Under the pieces are notes generated by a model. It had not been told where the DNA came from. It saw only the letters and a program-made list of their open reading frames with translations, and searched no databases. A stretch of 64,000 nt of DNA, taken from assembly GCA_019426215.1 (NCBI GenBank), contig CM033405.1, positions 2,953,001 to 3,017,000 on the forward strand, given 5' to 3'. How positions within the stretch are numbered: the first letter of the stretch is position 1; each line of letters starts with the position of its first letter. This DNA is from Buddleja alternifolia. Lineage: Eukaryota > Streptophyta > Magnoliopsida > Lamiales > Scrophulariaceae. The position numbers and the translations under genes are program-made. This document shows positions 34,877-47,389 of this stretch, one piece after another.

Positions 34877-35452
34877 GGAGTGTGTGCTTTCTGCAATGTG
34901 TTTGCAGAATATTATTCTACCGTGTGAGTAGAAGGAGTCCATCCCCATGTGGTGGAGGGGGAGAGTGTTGTGGGGTCCACCACAATGAAAAAAGATAAAA
35001 ATATGCATAATTATAAATATAAAAGGCAAAACCATTGGCCATTGGCCAATGGTATAATAAAACAAGGGGCTGTCAAGTGGACAACCCCACCAACGACCCC
35101 CCACATTTTGCTCTATAAATAGAGCATTTGATTTAGTTTTGAGAAGAGAGAAGAGCAAAGCAAAGCAAACTCTTTTGATAAGGAACTTAGTATTCTGAGG
35201 GTCAAAAGAGATACTTCTCTCTGAGTGAGATTTCTCCGAGTGAGTGATTGAGTGTCATAGAAGAGTGAAGTAGACTTTCTTCACATTGTGTACATTTTGG
35301 GGAAATTACTGGGTTTTCTTTGGGGTACTTATTATTTTTCAAATCTTTGTGACTTGGGGTAGTGAGGCGGGATATCTTAAAAGAGAATAGATTTCTCCAC
35401 TATTGTAATTTGTAATCACTATATGTTAATGAATTTGGTGTGGGTTCTTTTC
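34877..35452 (+). repeat. Inverted Copia 3' end fragment inside gag
   Basis: On the plus strand the sequence has the same internal 3' stretch, the purine tract (34953-34967) and the LTR with its CTATAAATAGAGC box (35111-35123). The LTR lacks its last 130 bp or so. It separates the gag zinc-knuckle codons (CYYCQK, about 35480-35460) from the downstream gag/protease part, opposite to the host element. Confidence 0.7.
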
Positions 35453-36470
35453 CCCGTAATTTCTGACAATAATAACACTTCCTTTAATCACGGGTTTGTG
35501 ACTGTCCGCTGTTTCTATTGTGATCTTTGCCATTATTTTTATATCTCCCCGGGAATCAATCACGAGCGCCTATGAGTGATCTACTCCTTGGTTCCTCCGT
35601 CTTGTCTCCTTATTGAACAAGCTATTTGTGACCATTTCCATTAGGGGTGTAAGTTGAGTTGAGCCGGCTCGACTCGAGCTCGAGCCTATTTGTTTCTGGG
35701 GTCGCGAGCTTCTTCATAATTTTTATAATTATTTTTTCATATTATAAATATTTTTATATTATAAATATTAATTATATATATTAAATATTTAATATTTAGG
35801 CTCGAGCTTGCGAGCCAGGCTCGAGCTCGCTCTAGCTCCTTAAAGTCGAGCTCGACGAGCTTGAGCTCGAGCCTGGCAAAATCGCCAGACTCGGCTCGAG
35901 CTCGTCTCGTTTACACCCCTAATTTCTATAGTCAAGATACCATCTGGAGCTGAATTACTCCGCGACACGACCAATGTCTCAAAACTATCGGACAAGGATC
36001 CTAAAAGAAATAACGCCTGCATTTTGTCATCGAACTTCAAATCCACCGAAGATAGTTGATTCAAAATGCTCCGAAAATTACTCAGATGTTCGGCAACAGA
36101 ACCTCCCTCATTGTACTTCGAGCTGACAAGCTGTCTAATTAGATTTGTTTTGTTTGGACCGTGTTTTCTCTCGTACATGCCTTCGAACTTCTTCCACAGT
36201 CTATGGGCATTCGTCTCTTGGGTGAAGTGGTGAAACACGCTCTGATCAATACTCCATCGAATCAGACCTACAGTTGTTCTGTTTAACCGGTTCCATGTTT
36301 TCTGGTCTTTGTCATTAGGTTTAGCACCATCATTCTCAATAGGATTGTGTAGATCCGGATCGACAAGAATATCCTCCATTCTTGGCTTCCACAATGCATA
36401 ATTATTTGAAGTTAGTTTCATCATCCTGATTTCCTCCCTCGTTTCCATTCGCGAATTGTCACAAAGCATC
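35453..36470 (-). pseudogene. Copia gag (UBN2-type)
   Basis: From the primer-binding site inward: MKLTSNNYALWKPRMEDIL, AHRLWKKFEGMYERK, SVAEHLSNFRSILNQLS and LLGSLSDSFETLVVS, the standard gag order of TNT1-like elements, then a zinc-knuckle start CYYCQK. Interrupted by the hAT MITE at 35642-35921 and ended by the inverted LTR piece at 35452. Confidence 0.8.
35642..35921. mobile_element. hAT MITE, 280 bp, inside the Copia gag
   Basis: Its inverted ends share TAGGGGTGTAA. The 8-bp flanks ATTTCCAT (35634-35641) and ATTTCTAT (35922-35929) differ at one base, the hAT signature. Repeated GAGCTCGAGC words; the middle is AT-rich. Confidence 0.85.
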
Positions 36471-36487
36471 CTGGCTCTGATACCACT

Positions 36488-36795
36488 TGTTGAGAAAAAC
36501 TTTGGTAGACCCAAATAATTATGCCACACACTTTAGGAAGTACCAAGAAAATAAAGTGCAAACAAGACACAATTTTTACGTGAAAAACCCCAAACTCAAA
36601 GGGGAAAAACCACGGGGTAAATAATCCACACCAAATTCACTAACATATAATGACTACAAATTACAATAGTGGAGAAATACATAATCTTTTAAGATATTCC
36701 GCCTCACTACCCCAAGTCACAAAGATTTGAAAAATAATAAATATCTCAAAAGAAAACCCAGTGATTTTCCCAAAATGGACACAATGTGAAGAAAC
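36488..36795 (-). repeat. 5' LTR remnant of the TNT1-like element
   Basis: Collinear with 32919-33240 of the 3' LTR, then similarity stops after TGTGAAGAAAC. It lacks the U3 and TATA part, so the element lost its promoter. Confidence 0.8.
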
Positions 36796-37206
36796 AAATT
36801 ACTTATTCCTGTAGAGACTAAGCACTTGAGGAAACAATAATAAAATAATAGAGACTAAGCACGTGAGAGAAGAAGAGTCGAAAAATTACCTTGATGAATC
36901 ACCGAGAACACATGAGGAGAGAGAGACGCCGGCAAGGAGGCTATTATGGTGAGAGATTTTGCGTTGAGGGGAGCAACGACTTAAAAGGAGGAGAGAAAAA
37001 TTATAGAAGATTGGAAGGAGAAGAGAACGCCAGTGAGAGCAGGCGGACGGCTATGAAAAGAAAACCAAGATTCTAGGGTTTTTAGGCTGATATCATGTTA
37101 AGATAAAATTTCCCTTCGTATTGAATTAAACTGATAAAGGTTTATATAGAGATTACAAGAAAAATAATAATAAAGGAAACAAATAACTTAACATAAATAA
37201 CAAACC
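36796..37206 (-). mobile_element. Short LTR fragment, TRIM-like
   Basis: A 112-bp block (37095-37206) has TGTTA/TAACA ends. It is followed on the minus strand by CATGATATCAGCC, a decayed primer-binding site. The interior (36860-37080) is purine-rich with no domain. The second LTR was not found. Copy B DNA resumes directly after 37206. Confidence 0.45.
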
Positions 37207-37658
37207 TACTCTAACAATATTGTCATTCTTTTATTGAGATTAGATTAGAAAATTCTGACTTACATTAGATGTTCTCGTCAACAACTAGAATAATAAATAT
37301 CATCAGTGGAATTCATAAGATCTTGGTATGGTATGATCATCATCATTTAATATGGAATACTCTAATGCAGGACAACTTAATCATAACCTTATGATGTTTT
37401 TGCAAAGCATATATAATTGAAAAAAATATTTTGATTCAAAATGATCTAGCTAGTGAAAATTTTGCTTCGTTAAAACCTTTATTTTAATCTCAATGACAGG
37501 ATTACAAGTAAGTCTCATCTAAAAATAATTTTATTAATATCAAACACACACACCAAACTTTGGTGACCAAAGTACAATGTTAAATAAACAAAACAAAATA
37601 TAAAGATCAAATATAATTCTCACACCTCGCATAAACTCTCATTTTAGCTTTTCCAAAT

Positions 37659-40600
37659 TTAGTACTGAACGCGTAAACGATCAAGAGCTTCTCCAATATG
37701 CAACTTATTAGAAATTCGAAGCTTTCTATAATCTTGATAAACGAAAGGAACGTACAAACGAGGATGCTCCTGATCGACCAATCTTAGTGGCACTTCGACA
37801 GGGGCCTCTTTTGGTCCTAAGAGAAATGAAGCAATGGATAGTCTTGTCCCTGCTTCCTTGCACATCACTCGGTGTTTCACATTCAAAAATCTCCCATTGC
37901 TCCATACCTTCATATGCAAAACATCGGCTTATGAGGGTAATTCTATGTCAAATCGAGTTCAACAGTCCGAGTGTGTATTTTGTGTACGCCCTTTTTCACA
38001 CAATTGTGTGTGGGGACCGTACACAATACATTTTACTATGTGAGAGATATAGACATTAGGACCATTGGACTTGGTCTAGCATAGATTATTACGGCTTATG
38101 ACAATGTTATAACATGATGAATATTATCTTAGGGATAATTATATTTGGTCATTCATCTTTTCGACTAATTCAATTTAGTCCCTTCAATTCGGTTGCATTT
38201 GAATTTAGTCCCTAGTGTTTTAAGTTTTGTTCACAAGTGTTGCATGATTGTTTTACTATAGTTATAGTCCTAAAAGTTTGAATTTGTGACAATTTTAGCA
38301 CCTTACCTTCGAATATTTTATAATTTTAGCCCCTTCAACGTCTGATTTTGTTAGTAATTAATGAATTGTTGACAACAAGGGCTTCATTTTTCAAATAATT
38401 AAACAGTCATGGATTAATTCCGGCAAGCGCTAGATTGGAGGAGTTGAAACTGAACTAGTGGCAAAAATGGGGGACAAAATTAGTAATTAACACACAATTG
38501 AAACAATGGTTGAATTTATCGAATAATAAACATGCTAGAGACGACTAAGTTTGATGAGCACTAAATTTACAGGTTGAAACTGAAAGTGGCAGAGATGATG
38601 GGCCAAATTAGTAATTAATTAATAGTTGGCAACAATGGCTACATTCGTCAAAAATTTAAAAGGCTAAGGGCTAATTTCAACGAGCTCTTACTCTAAATCA
38701 GTGAGAGACATAGATAAAAAGGGTTACGCGCACACCTCCTTACTTATCAAGTAATTACCACAAGTCTCTTGAGGATTTGTAAATTAACAAGACACAACCC
38801 TATCAGATCCTAACACGTCGAAAAACAGAAGGTGAAATTGTAATATTTTTGTATTGATAGGAGGCGAAATTATAAATTTGTTGTGATATGTCTTAAAGTC
38901 CTAGGTCCAAATTATGCAATAAGCCCATTATCAAAAGGGTCAGGGGGTACGGGGGCTTGCCCCCGCGATACGGTACAAGTGTATTTTAGGAAAAAATCAG
39001 GGGCTAAGTTTTAGTTCAGTGTTTTTGACATTCATTGTAATTTGTACCTCTTTCATCAATAGTAAAAAATACTCTCTCCTCTCCCGTGGATGTAGGCAAT
39101 TGCCGAACCACGTAAATTCTTGTGTCTTTAATCTTTATGCTCATATTTCGTGAATTATCCTAACAAATTTGTTTTTATTGACATGAGAAATTATCAACTC
39201 AAATCTCGAGGTGTTTTTCGTAATTAGGGTCTTATGCAATGGGTATATGTAATTTACCCTAAAAAGTATAGGGGCCTGGGAGGCTCCAGGGTCCCTCGAT
39301 TTCCCCATTCTTCGAAGTGTGGAGCCCACATGGAACCCTATACTGGGACGTCCATGACCCGAAATTTCAGTATTCTCTAAGCATGGGTAATTCTTGACGG
39401 TGGTCCCAATCCATAATACATTGTTGGATTAGGAATTGTATTTTTTACTATAATAGACCTGCATTAGATGCAGGATACCATAGAATTTGCCATCTAAGTA
39501 TCACTCGTAAATTAGTCAAAAATTTCACTTACCGTTGCAATATCTCCAAGATTGACAAGAAGTGATCCAGGGCAAGGATCAACGGCCTCAAATTTGCCAC
39601 ACCTTTTCATAACTTCAAGTCCACCAATAACTTCATCATCTTGAAGAACAGTAAGAAAGCTCGAATCTGTGTGCAGTTGTACTCCAGGGAGGCCTACAGT
39701 TTCAGGGGTGAAACTGTATTTGTTAATCCTGAACTGACAAGCCCAATCCTCGAAGGAAACGTCACTCAATCCCATCCCTTCTCCTATTCTTTGCCCAATA
39801 GTCATCATCAGCTCATTCACTGCTTTAGCATACTTTAAGATTGTGGCCCTGTTGATAATCAAAGGGAAACTTCTTAACCAAATCGACGGGTTTGGTCTAA
39901 CTTGCTAATTATATGACCAGTGTAATTGTATGATTGATTTTGGTTTTGATCAATTACGCATTTAGGCTAGAATTTTCTAAGAAAAGTAGGATACTTTCTT
40001 CTCAAATTATAGGTTGACTAGTGCTAAATGGTCAACTTGACTATTTTTCTAAGTGCAATAGCAAGACATAATCTAGTTATTATTCAATAAACAATTTAGA
40101 TATTTATTCTCAAATATACTGAAATAATAATTCAACAATTCACATGAAAATAAGATTTACAATTTATAATATTAAATTTTTAGAGATAAGTTAGTTCAAA
40201 ATTAAAGGATTTAAATGAATTCTCAAAAAGAACTACAATACATATGAAAACATAATTTTGAAAAGAAGAATTACAATATATTTATATATGTATATATAGA
40301 GAGAGAGGGGTGAGTTGAGCCGGCTCGACTCCTTTAGAGCTTTGACTCAAGTTAGATTTTTTTCGAGTTCGAGCTTTTTAACGAGCTGAACTCCAGCCAA
40401 ATATCGGTGTTGTTAGGCTCTCGAGTGAATAAATTAGTAATAAAGGAATTATTTAGTTATTAATACAGATAACATATATTAATGCATAGTTAATGTTTAC
40501 TGACACATATAAATATATGAAAAATGCTCTATACGGCCGATTTCAGATCAATCATCTTTCACCTCCCATTGATTAAGAAAGAATAGATCTAATAAATCCA

Positions 40601-41857
40601 TTAAAATTAATTAATTGCAAAGGATTTCTTGCCAAAACTAGGGGGAGTAAAAAATCGGTGGTATATAGCATTGATATATATATATATCTATATATATAAA
40701 TATAATATTTAATAAAACATAAGTAATAATACTCTTTTCTTGAGCTCAAGAAAATTCATCAAACTCGACTTTTGTGCATTCTAAGTTTGAATTTTTTTTC
40801 CTCCAACTCACTTGCGCGCCTAAATTACATTTATGATCTGAGCAATTTAAACTCCAAGAAAAGATTGCAAACCGAGTTCCCCCAAATCATAAATGAATTC
40901 GACCAAATCGAATATGAATAAAAGTTGGGTAAAATTGCAAATTCAGTCCCGTAATTATAGGGGTGGCAAAATTGATCCCGTAAATTGCAAAATTTCAATT
41001 TTGCAATTATTTCGACTTGTGTTTTCAAATATAACAATTTTAATTTTATTTGGGAATTGATATTTGCACTTCTAAATTTGATAATGGCACTTCAATCTTC
41101 TTTTTGTGTTGAATAATGGACAAAAATGTCTTTACAATTTTAGAACACAACTTACATCAATTATGAAATAAAATTTACTCTCCATATACTATTCTTTCTT
41201 TTTAACCTTATACTAATCTTATATTTCACTATGTTAGAATTTTAATTCTTTCTTTTTGTTGAAGTGTTTCCACCTACTAACTTAATATTATATATATATA
41301 TAGTTAATTAATTAATATATTTATGATGTAATTACCAAAATGATATTGGAACATAATAAGTTGATAATCATGACGTGGAGTTGATATTTAAGAAATAAAT
41401 TTAACAAATTGGAAGTAATTTAACAAATTGGAAATAAAGCAAAGACTAATGTGTATTTATCCTTGCATATTATCTTAGGGGTGGGCACAGTACCGAGTCG
41501 GCTCAGTAGAGTTGCAGTTTTTTAACAGGTCGAGCTCGACCCAAATATAAATTCACGCATGCTTGCCAAGTCAATAAACAAATAATAATATTATATTTAT
41601 TTATTAAATGCTTAATAAATAAATAAAATGATTTATTTATTCATTTGTGAGCATGTAAGCACAAATATTTGCGACCAAGCTCTAATGAGTAGGTTTGGCC
41701 CGGTGCCCACCCCTAAATTAATATAATTGTCAATTATGCAAATTGCTTTATTTTAATAATCTTACCGTCTATTGTTTTATTTCTATTTAACTTTATTTTC
41801 AAAATATGAACTGAACGTCATGATTGTTAACTTATATTATAATGTAACTTTGGGTAC

Positions 41858-41906
<49 letters not shown>

Positions 41907-43890
41907 CATATGTAAATATGTGGAAGAAATGCAACAAAAATAAAAAAAATAAAAGTGCTAACATAGTATAATATTGGATTATAGAGTTTAAAAAGGAAGA
42001 ATAGTACATGAAGAGTGTATTTTGTTTCACAATTGATGCAAATTGTGTTCTAAAATGATAAGGTCCTTTTGGTCGATTACTCAAAATAAAAAGGAGATTG
42101 GAGTACCATTATCAAATTTAAGAGTGCAAATATCAATTCCCTTTTATTTACTTTTGTAATAATTTAAATTTATTTTTTGTCATAAAACAATAATTTTGAA
42201 TTTTTTTGTCAATTTTATTGTTCATCAAGATTTAGATAGTTTTTTTTTGGGAAAATCGCATTTTTAGTCCCGTAACTTTGCCCCAGTACACTTTTGGTCC
42301 CATAAGTTACGGGATTCTCACTTTACGTCCCATATGTTTCACAAATTCTCACTTTTGGTCCCATCCGTCTATTTTTAACGGAAAATGGCACGTGAGTGGC
42401 ACGTGCGCCGGTTGCCAGCTGGTTTGGGGGGGCGAATTGTTCAATTTTCACTGTTTGGGGGCAAAATTTGAAATTTTGAAAAGCCGATTTGGGGCAAAAT
42501 TTTGGAATTTGACAGCAACCCATCTTCTTCTTCATTGCAGCAGTGAATTCCCGGTCATGGCAGCTGTGAATTTGCCTGGAAACACGCGGGAGAAGGTCAT
42601 GTTTTGCTGTGAAAAAATGACGTTGAAAATGGCTAAAATCGAGCCCAAATTCGCCGGAAAAACACCGACGTGGGTCCCTGAGTGCAATGCCATTAACACC
42701 GGCTGAATTTCTGCTCGAAGCCGTTCTTAAATCGGTTGAGAAGACGATTTAAAAATTTCAGATTTTGCCCCAATTGGCTTTTCAAAATTTCAGATTTGCC
42801 CCCAAACAGTGAAAATTGAACAATTCGCCCCCCCAAACCAGCTGGCAACCGGCGCACGTGCCACTCACGTGCCATTTTCCGTTAAAAATAGACGGATGGG
42901 ACCAAAAGTGAGAATTTGTGAAACATATGGGACGTAAAGTGAGAATCCCGTAACTTATGGGACCAAAAGTGTACTGGGGCAAAGTTACGGGACTAAAAAT
43001 GCGATTTTCCCGTTTTTTTTTATTTGTTTGTTTTTAAAAGATATTTTTGCAACATAGCATTTTTCAGATAAAATAAACTTACAAAAATTCCATATAAACA
43101 CATTTTTTTCCTTCCAACATATTGTTTACGTGACACAATTATCCCCGTGGCATACACATCAAGTCCACGTAAGCTAATTTGCCCTGACAATTAAAAATCC
43201 CCAAATTGAGGAGGTCAAGTGCCATGCATGTGACTTTTTCCAGCCAATTAAAAATTTTCCACTCAAATTAAGACCTAATTCGTTTTTTCAAAAGACAAAC
43301 CCTAAATATGAAAAACACTTCCAGAAATTTGAAAAATTACCATAAATTCCACTATCAATAAACATATTATGACTTCAGCCCATGTTTTCTCGAGTTGTCA
43401 GGTCGGTAATTTGCAAAACTTCCGGGGCTCGTAGTAATTACCCAGTACTACCAATGGCACAATTTTACCCGATCACTTTTATCACTTTTATTATTTGCCC
43501 CTATAGTTACGGGACTAAATTTGCAATTTTCGGTACTAACCTTTGATGAGGAGTTGCATCTAAGTTGGAGCAAAATCCATCAACAGCTCTCACAGAGGCC
43601 ATATCATAAAGCCCTAACGCCTCATAAAGGGGATTAATCTCCGACGGCGCCATATACCCACTCCCGGCGATCACCTCCACGTTTCTCATCTTCACCTCCG
43701 CCGGCAATTCGAACAACGATCGCACTACCTCCTTCATCTCCACCATCACCGATTGCGTCACAATTCCGCCGAAATTCACGATCCTGAAACATCCCCAATC
43801 TTCGCAAGCTTCGATCAGCTTCAGCAATTGACCGGGAAAATCCTGCATATCGATCACCGGAATCGAATTCCGACCGCCGTCGTCCGCCAT
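37659..43890 (-). CDS. DAO-type 2-oxoglutarate-dependent dioxygenase, copy D (intact)
   Basis: Three exons, 43890-43541, 39848-39533 and 37907-37659, join in frame (350+316+249 nt) into 304 residues, the usual family length; all borders are GT-AG. Exon 1 holds the N-terminal DIOX_N part (SIPVIDMQDFP, ACEDWGCFRIVNF). Exon 2 has HTDSSFLTVLQDDE with the iron His and Asp. Exon 3 has VKHRVMC (distal iron His) and RLS (2-oxoglutarate Arg and Ser). DAO enzymes convert indole-3-acetic acid to 2-oxindole-3-acetic acid with 2-oxoglutarate and O2 in the cytosol. The family call is firm; the auxin substrate is inferred. The leader contains an A20 run 27-46 nt before the ATG. Intron 1 (3.7 kb) and intron 2 (1.6 kb) are packed with transposons. 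Confidence 0.88.
37935..38091. mobile_element. MITE unique to copy D, 157 bp
   Basis: Flanked by a perfect 10-bp duplication CGGCTTATGA (37925-37934 and 38092-38101). Copy B has a single AGGTTTATGA at the same place, an empty site. Duplication length suggests Mutator-like. Confidence 0.8.
38880..39164 (+). mobile_element. Solo LTR or miniature LTR element unique to copy D
   Basis: Bounded by AAATTT on both sides (38874-38879 and 39165-39170). Copy B is uninterrupted here (AATAATTTGTTTTTAATGAC). The ends GTTGTGAT and the inverse of ATCCTAAC resemble LTR termini. CGAACCACGTAAATTCTTGT near the right end resembles the R/U5 part of Copia LTRs. Confidence 0.65.
41476..41715. mobile_element. hAT-like MITE, 240 bp, in copy D intron 1
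   Basis: The inverted ends TAGGGGTGGGCAC and GTGCCCACCCCTA are near perfect. The target duplication is degraded. Related to 28596 and 35642. Confidence 0.65.
41861..41900. repeat. (TA)n microsatellite
   Basis: A 40-bp alternating AT run in copy D intron 1. Confidence 0.9.
42249..43011. mobile_element. Young foldback Mutator-like element, 763 bp
   Basis: The two arms, about 230 bp each, are practically identical in inverted orientation: the same 62-residue frame can be read from both ends. The ends are GGGAAAATCGC. A 10-bp duplication GTTTTTTTTT flanks it (42239-42248 and 43012-43021). The centre (about 42500-42780) is unique, with no recognised domain. Arm identity points to recent insertion or gene conversion. 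Confidence 0.88.
43012..43506. other. No gene; intron 1 DNA of copy D
   Basis: AT-rich DNA with a stretch (43370-43440) like the intronic MITEs. Confidence 0.3.
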
Positions 43891-44388
43891 TTGCCGGCGG
43901 AGTAGGAGTAGGGGAATTTTTTTTTTTTTTTTTTTAAGTATTGGATTTGATTTTTCGTTTTTGTTGATGGTTTAGTGTGGTTGATAAAACAGGTTTTGGT
44001 TTCGGAGTGTAGCGGAGACAGGATTTGAGAAATTGTTGGTTTTGGTCGGTTTATTGGAATTCTCAATGTCACGTTTTTTTTCCTTAGTTACTTAAATGTC
44101 ACTTTCAATGCAAGGGAAAGGTCCATTAAAACTTGTAATAGAAATGGATATAAAGTTTGAGGCGGGTCAGTTCTAGTCATCTAATATGTCAGGATATGTC
44201 AAGCGATTAAATGTCGTTTGCAAAGGTACTTACAATTTTCATATCGGCAGAGAGAATTGGAACCACAACCTTTTGATAAAAAGTTGTTTGTTTTTTTTAC
44301 CAACTGAGATAACACATGATGGCCCGATAGAAATGGATATAAGTGGGAGAATCACATTGTTTTGTTTCTCACATAGACCATTAAAATA
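43891..44388. other. No gene; upstream flank of copy D
   Basis: Starts with the T20 run at 43917-43936. No clear TATA box was found. Confidence 0.3.
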
Positions 44389-44855
44389 AATTTGGCCCCC
44401 CTATTGTCAGCTTCTACACATTTAATCCTTCAAATTGTCAATTTCAAATAGAGTGGAGTCGTGTCGTTAACTTTTCGTCGGAGTCATGTGCAAGAAACGT
44501 GGTTTGAAAAGGGGGAAAAATCGTCTATTTGGCGTCTCAAACTTGACATTTCACCACCTACCCCATTTTTGTCTATTTGCACCATCAATTTACTTGAAAA
44601 AAAATTGTAATTAGGGTTTATGAAAAATTTAAAAATATAGGGCTCGCAAATCACGATTTACCTTTTCGATTTGCTGATGCGAAGCTTCAATGAACTAAAA
44701 ACCTAAAAAACCCTAGTATCAAGTCTTTTTTTTCCTTGGGATGCCTTTAGTTTTAAACGAAAAATTAACGGGAAAGACAAATGTATTTGAATTTAACAAG
44801 TTGATGGACTAAATGTGTAGAGGCTGATAAATAGGAGACGAAATTTGTTTTCGTG
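44389..44855. mobile_element. Foldback MITE, imperfect
   Basis: TGTCAGCTTCTACACATTTA at about 44406 is matched in inverse by TAAATGTGTAGAGGCTGATA at about 44812. Outer AAATTT words extend the pairing. No target duplication was assigned. Confidence 0.55.
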
Positions 44856-44990
44856 ATAATTTGAGAGACGAAAACTGTAATTCTCTTTATATACGTTAAC
44901 TCATTCTTAAATGTAAAGGATTATCGTTAGATGGCCCGGGAGTAATTTATAGAAGCTTATGGGACTTCAAATTTTGGTTCTTAAATTATG

Positions 44991-45430
44991 CTTTTTTTTT
45001 TTTTTGAAGAAAAATCGGTCTTATATATCATTCAATCGAAAGTTTACAACGCCTGGAACAATACAAATCATATCGACTCAAACGATGTAGTAAGAACAAA
45101 CGAACACAAGAAAATTCTTGTGCAACTCCTATTCAAGGAGAGATGAAACTCTCATTCGAGGGAGAAAGCAAACTCTCATACGAGAGAGAAAATAAAATAT
45201 TAAACAAAATATCTAAAGCGCTATATAAAATTAAAAACTTAAGAATCACCCGTCTTCATCTCATCAGATCTGTCTCTGTCTCTTGAGATCCATATCCGTC
45301 TCGTCAGATTTGAAGATGTGATGTACAACTTGAAGAAGGATGCTCCGACCCAACCCGCTGACGATGGTGGTGGTAACATTGGTGAAATAGACGACTGCTT
45401 CACTAGGCCATCGCCGGCGGAGGAAAATAG
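44991..45430 (-). mobile_element. LINE 3' tail fragment
   Basis: The minus strand ends GATTTTTCTTC followed by a poly(A) run (44991-45005). Before it comes a GATATATAAGACC stretch typical of plant L1 tails. Most of the element is missing (5' truncation). No coding domain is left. Confidence 0.45.
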
Positions 45431-46017
45431 AAAAAAAAAGAAAGGTGGGGTTTATCTTGCAAATTTTGAACGAAATTTTGAGTATTATTAATTAAATTTT
45501 TATGATTTAAAAAATATTTAATACATGATAGCTAATTTACTGATAAAAAAAGTCCTTAAACTTATTAACTTAATAATGAATAGCAGAGAAATAAGTCTCA
45601 ACGGGAAAGGATTTTCTACATCATGTGTTTACACTATAAAATAATTTGGGCTTCCGAATTACAGAGCCCAAATAGCCCAATCTGTAAAAATTCGAGAAGA
45701 AGAAAATTGGGTCCACGGGTAGGTAAAATAAGATCCAATAAACTCAGAAAATGGTAGCTCGAATCAAGAGCTCGAGCGCTCCAGCTTGAGCATTTCTGCT
45801 CGAATAGATTGCTTCAAGTTAGAGCTTTTCCCAGGTTGTGCCTTGCGAATTTTACACAGTCCACGTGGCATCTAATAATGTTTTGTGGCGTTAATTGAGG
45901 CTTCTTGTTCTTTGTTTTTCACTAGCTTCCTCAAGTTGTCACATCACTTTATTAGGCTAGACTTTAAAGTAAAGCTAGATTGTAGAGTAAAGTTCTTTAA
46001 GAAATTATATATATATA
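45431..46017. other. No gene
   Basis: AT-rich DNA with a GAGCTCGAGCGCTCCAGC patch near 45768. Nothing else supportable. Confidence 0.3.
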
Positions 46018-46639
46018 TAGGGTCAAGATCAATTACATACCTTATATTAGATAAGATATAAGACTCAATATACACCATTGCATCAATTAAATCAAACAGT
46101 CCAAATTAAACATTAGAAACAAGAGAGAAACTGAATTGTAACTGACTGAGGGGTATAATAGTAAAATATAAGTCCTAAATTAACTCCATAATCTCCCTAA
46201 AATCTCTCACATTTAAACCAAAATGCATTAAAGGTCTTTCTTCTCTCTCCTCTCTCTCTCTCTCTCTTCCTCTCGTCCTTGCTGCAATACCTTTTACTTC
46301 ATTTCTGATTCTTTTTTATTGAAATTACAGTGTGGATTCTCATTTGTGAGCTGGAGATGATTTTATTAAGTGGTGGATTGAATAGCTTTTTTTTTTAAAT
46401 AAGCATTATATATTCAAAGAAAATCCTACACTATTCAGAGAAAACTATTTTTCAATGGAATTCTGCAAAATTCGTACTTGCAGCAGAATCTTCAAAAGCT
46501 TTGCTCATTAGTTCAATACAGCACTTCATTATTCTGCAAGCGGCAATAGAAGGCATTAGCTTGTTGCATTGGCTTACACAGTGGATTGAATGCCCCATTT
46601 ACACAGAAGTTGGGCAACAACATAAAACTTTCTATATTG

Positions 46640-47120
46640 TATGTTATATAGTATCTTATAAGTCATTATACAGTATGTTATATTATATTATACAGTATAT
46701 TATAACTCATTATACAGTATGTATTTATAACATATTAAAAATATTCAATTATATAATATCTTATAAGTCATTATACAATATGTTATAACACATTATACAG
46801 TATATTATAACATATTATACAATATGTGTTTATAACATATTAAAAATATTCAACTATACAGTATGTTATAAGCCATTATACAGTATGTTATAACACATTA
46901 TACAGTATATTATAACTCATTATACAACATGTGTTTATAACATATTAAAAATATTCAATTATTTTAGTATCTTATAAGTCATTATACAATATGTTATAAC
47001 ACATTATACGATATATTATAGCTCATTCTACAGTATGTGTTTATAACATATTAAAAAATTTCAATTATACAGTATCTTATAAGACAGTATACAGTATATT
47101 ATAACTCATTACACAGTATA
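46640..47120. repeat. 105-bp tandem repeat, about four units
   Basis: GTGTTTATAACATATTAAAA (first unit GTATTTATAAC) starts at 46721, 46826, 46931 and 47037, spacing 105-106. Each unit has shorter CATTATACAGTATGTTATAA sub-repeats. Confidence 0.85.
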
Positions 47121-47389
47121 TTGGCTGAAGAATTATTCATTCATCATCCCATTACCTGTGCATAGTCTCATCTGGCTAAAGCTTTTCCATAATAATGATA
47201 CTGAAATTATGTGTGATTAATTAATTTTCAATTTCTCATTAAGAGCTTCCAAATTCAAATCAATTATTTAAGTAGCAACAACAGCTTCCGCCATGGCTGT
47301 TCTTCGGCGACGCAGGTGATGGCTTGACGATGACGTAATAAAAAACTATTGGTAATGGAGGGAAAAAACGCAGAATTCGTGATGACGTG

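Larger units (their letters stand above)
32919..36795 (-). mobile_element. TNT1-like Copia element, rearranged, inserted in copy C
   Basis: On the minus strand the order is: 5' LTR remnant (36795-36488), primer-binding site TGGTATCAGAGCC (36485-36473), gag, protease/pre-integrase fragment, 3' untranslated part, purine tract GGAGGGGGAGAG (33562-33551) and 3' LTR (33550-32919). Most of pol is deleted. An LTR fragment in inverted orientation (34877-35452) and a hAT MITE (35642-35921) lie inside. The LTR ends are TGTTG and CAACA. Confidence 0.85.

Noticed and set aside
42278..42706. 142-residue frame in the foldback element, also read from the other arm
   Set aside because: Identity of the two frames reflects the inverted arms; no domain, no family, no codon evidence.
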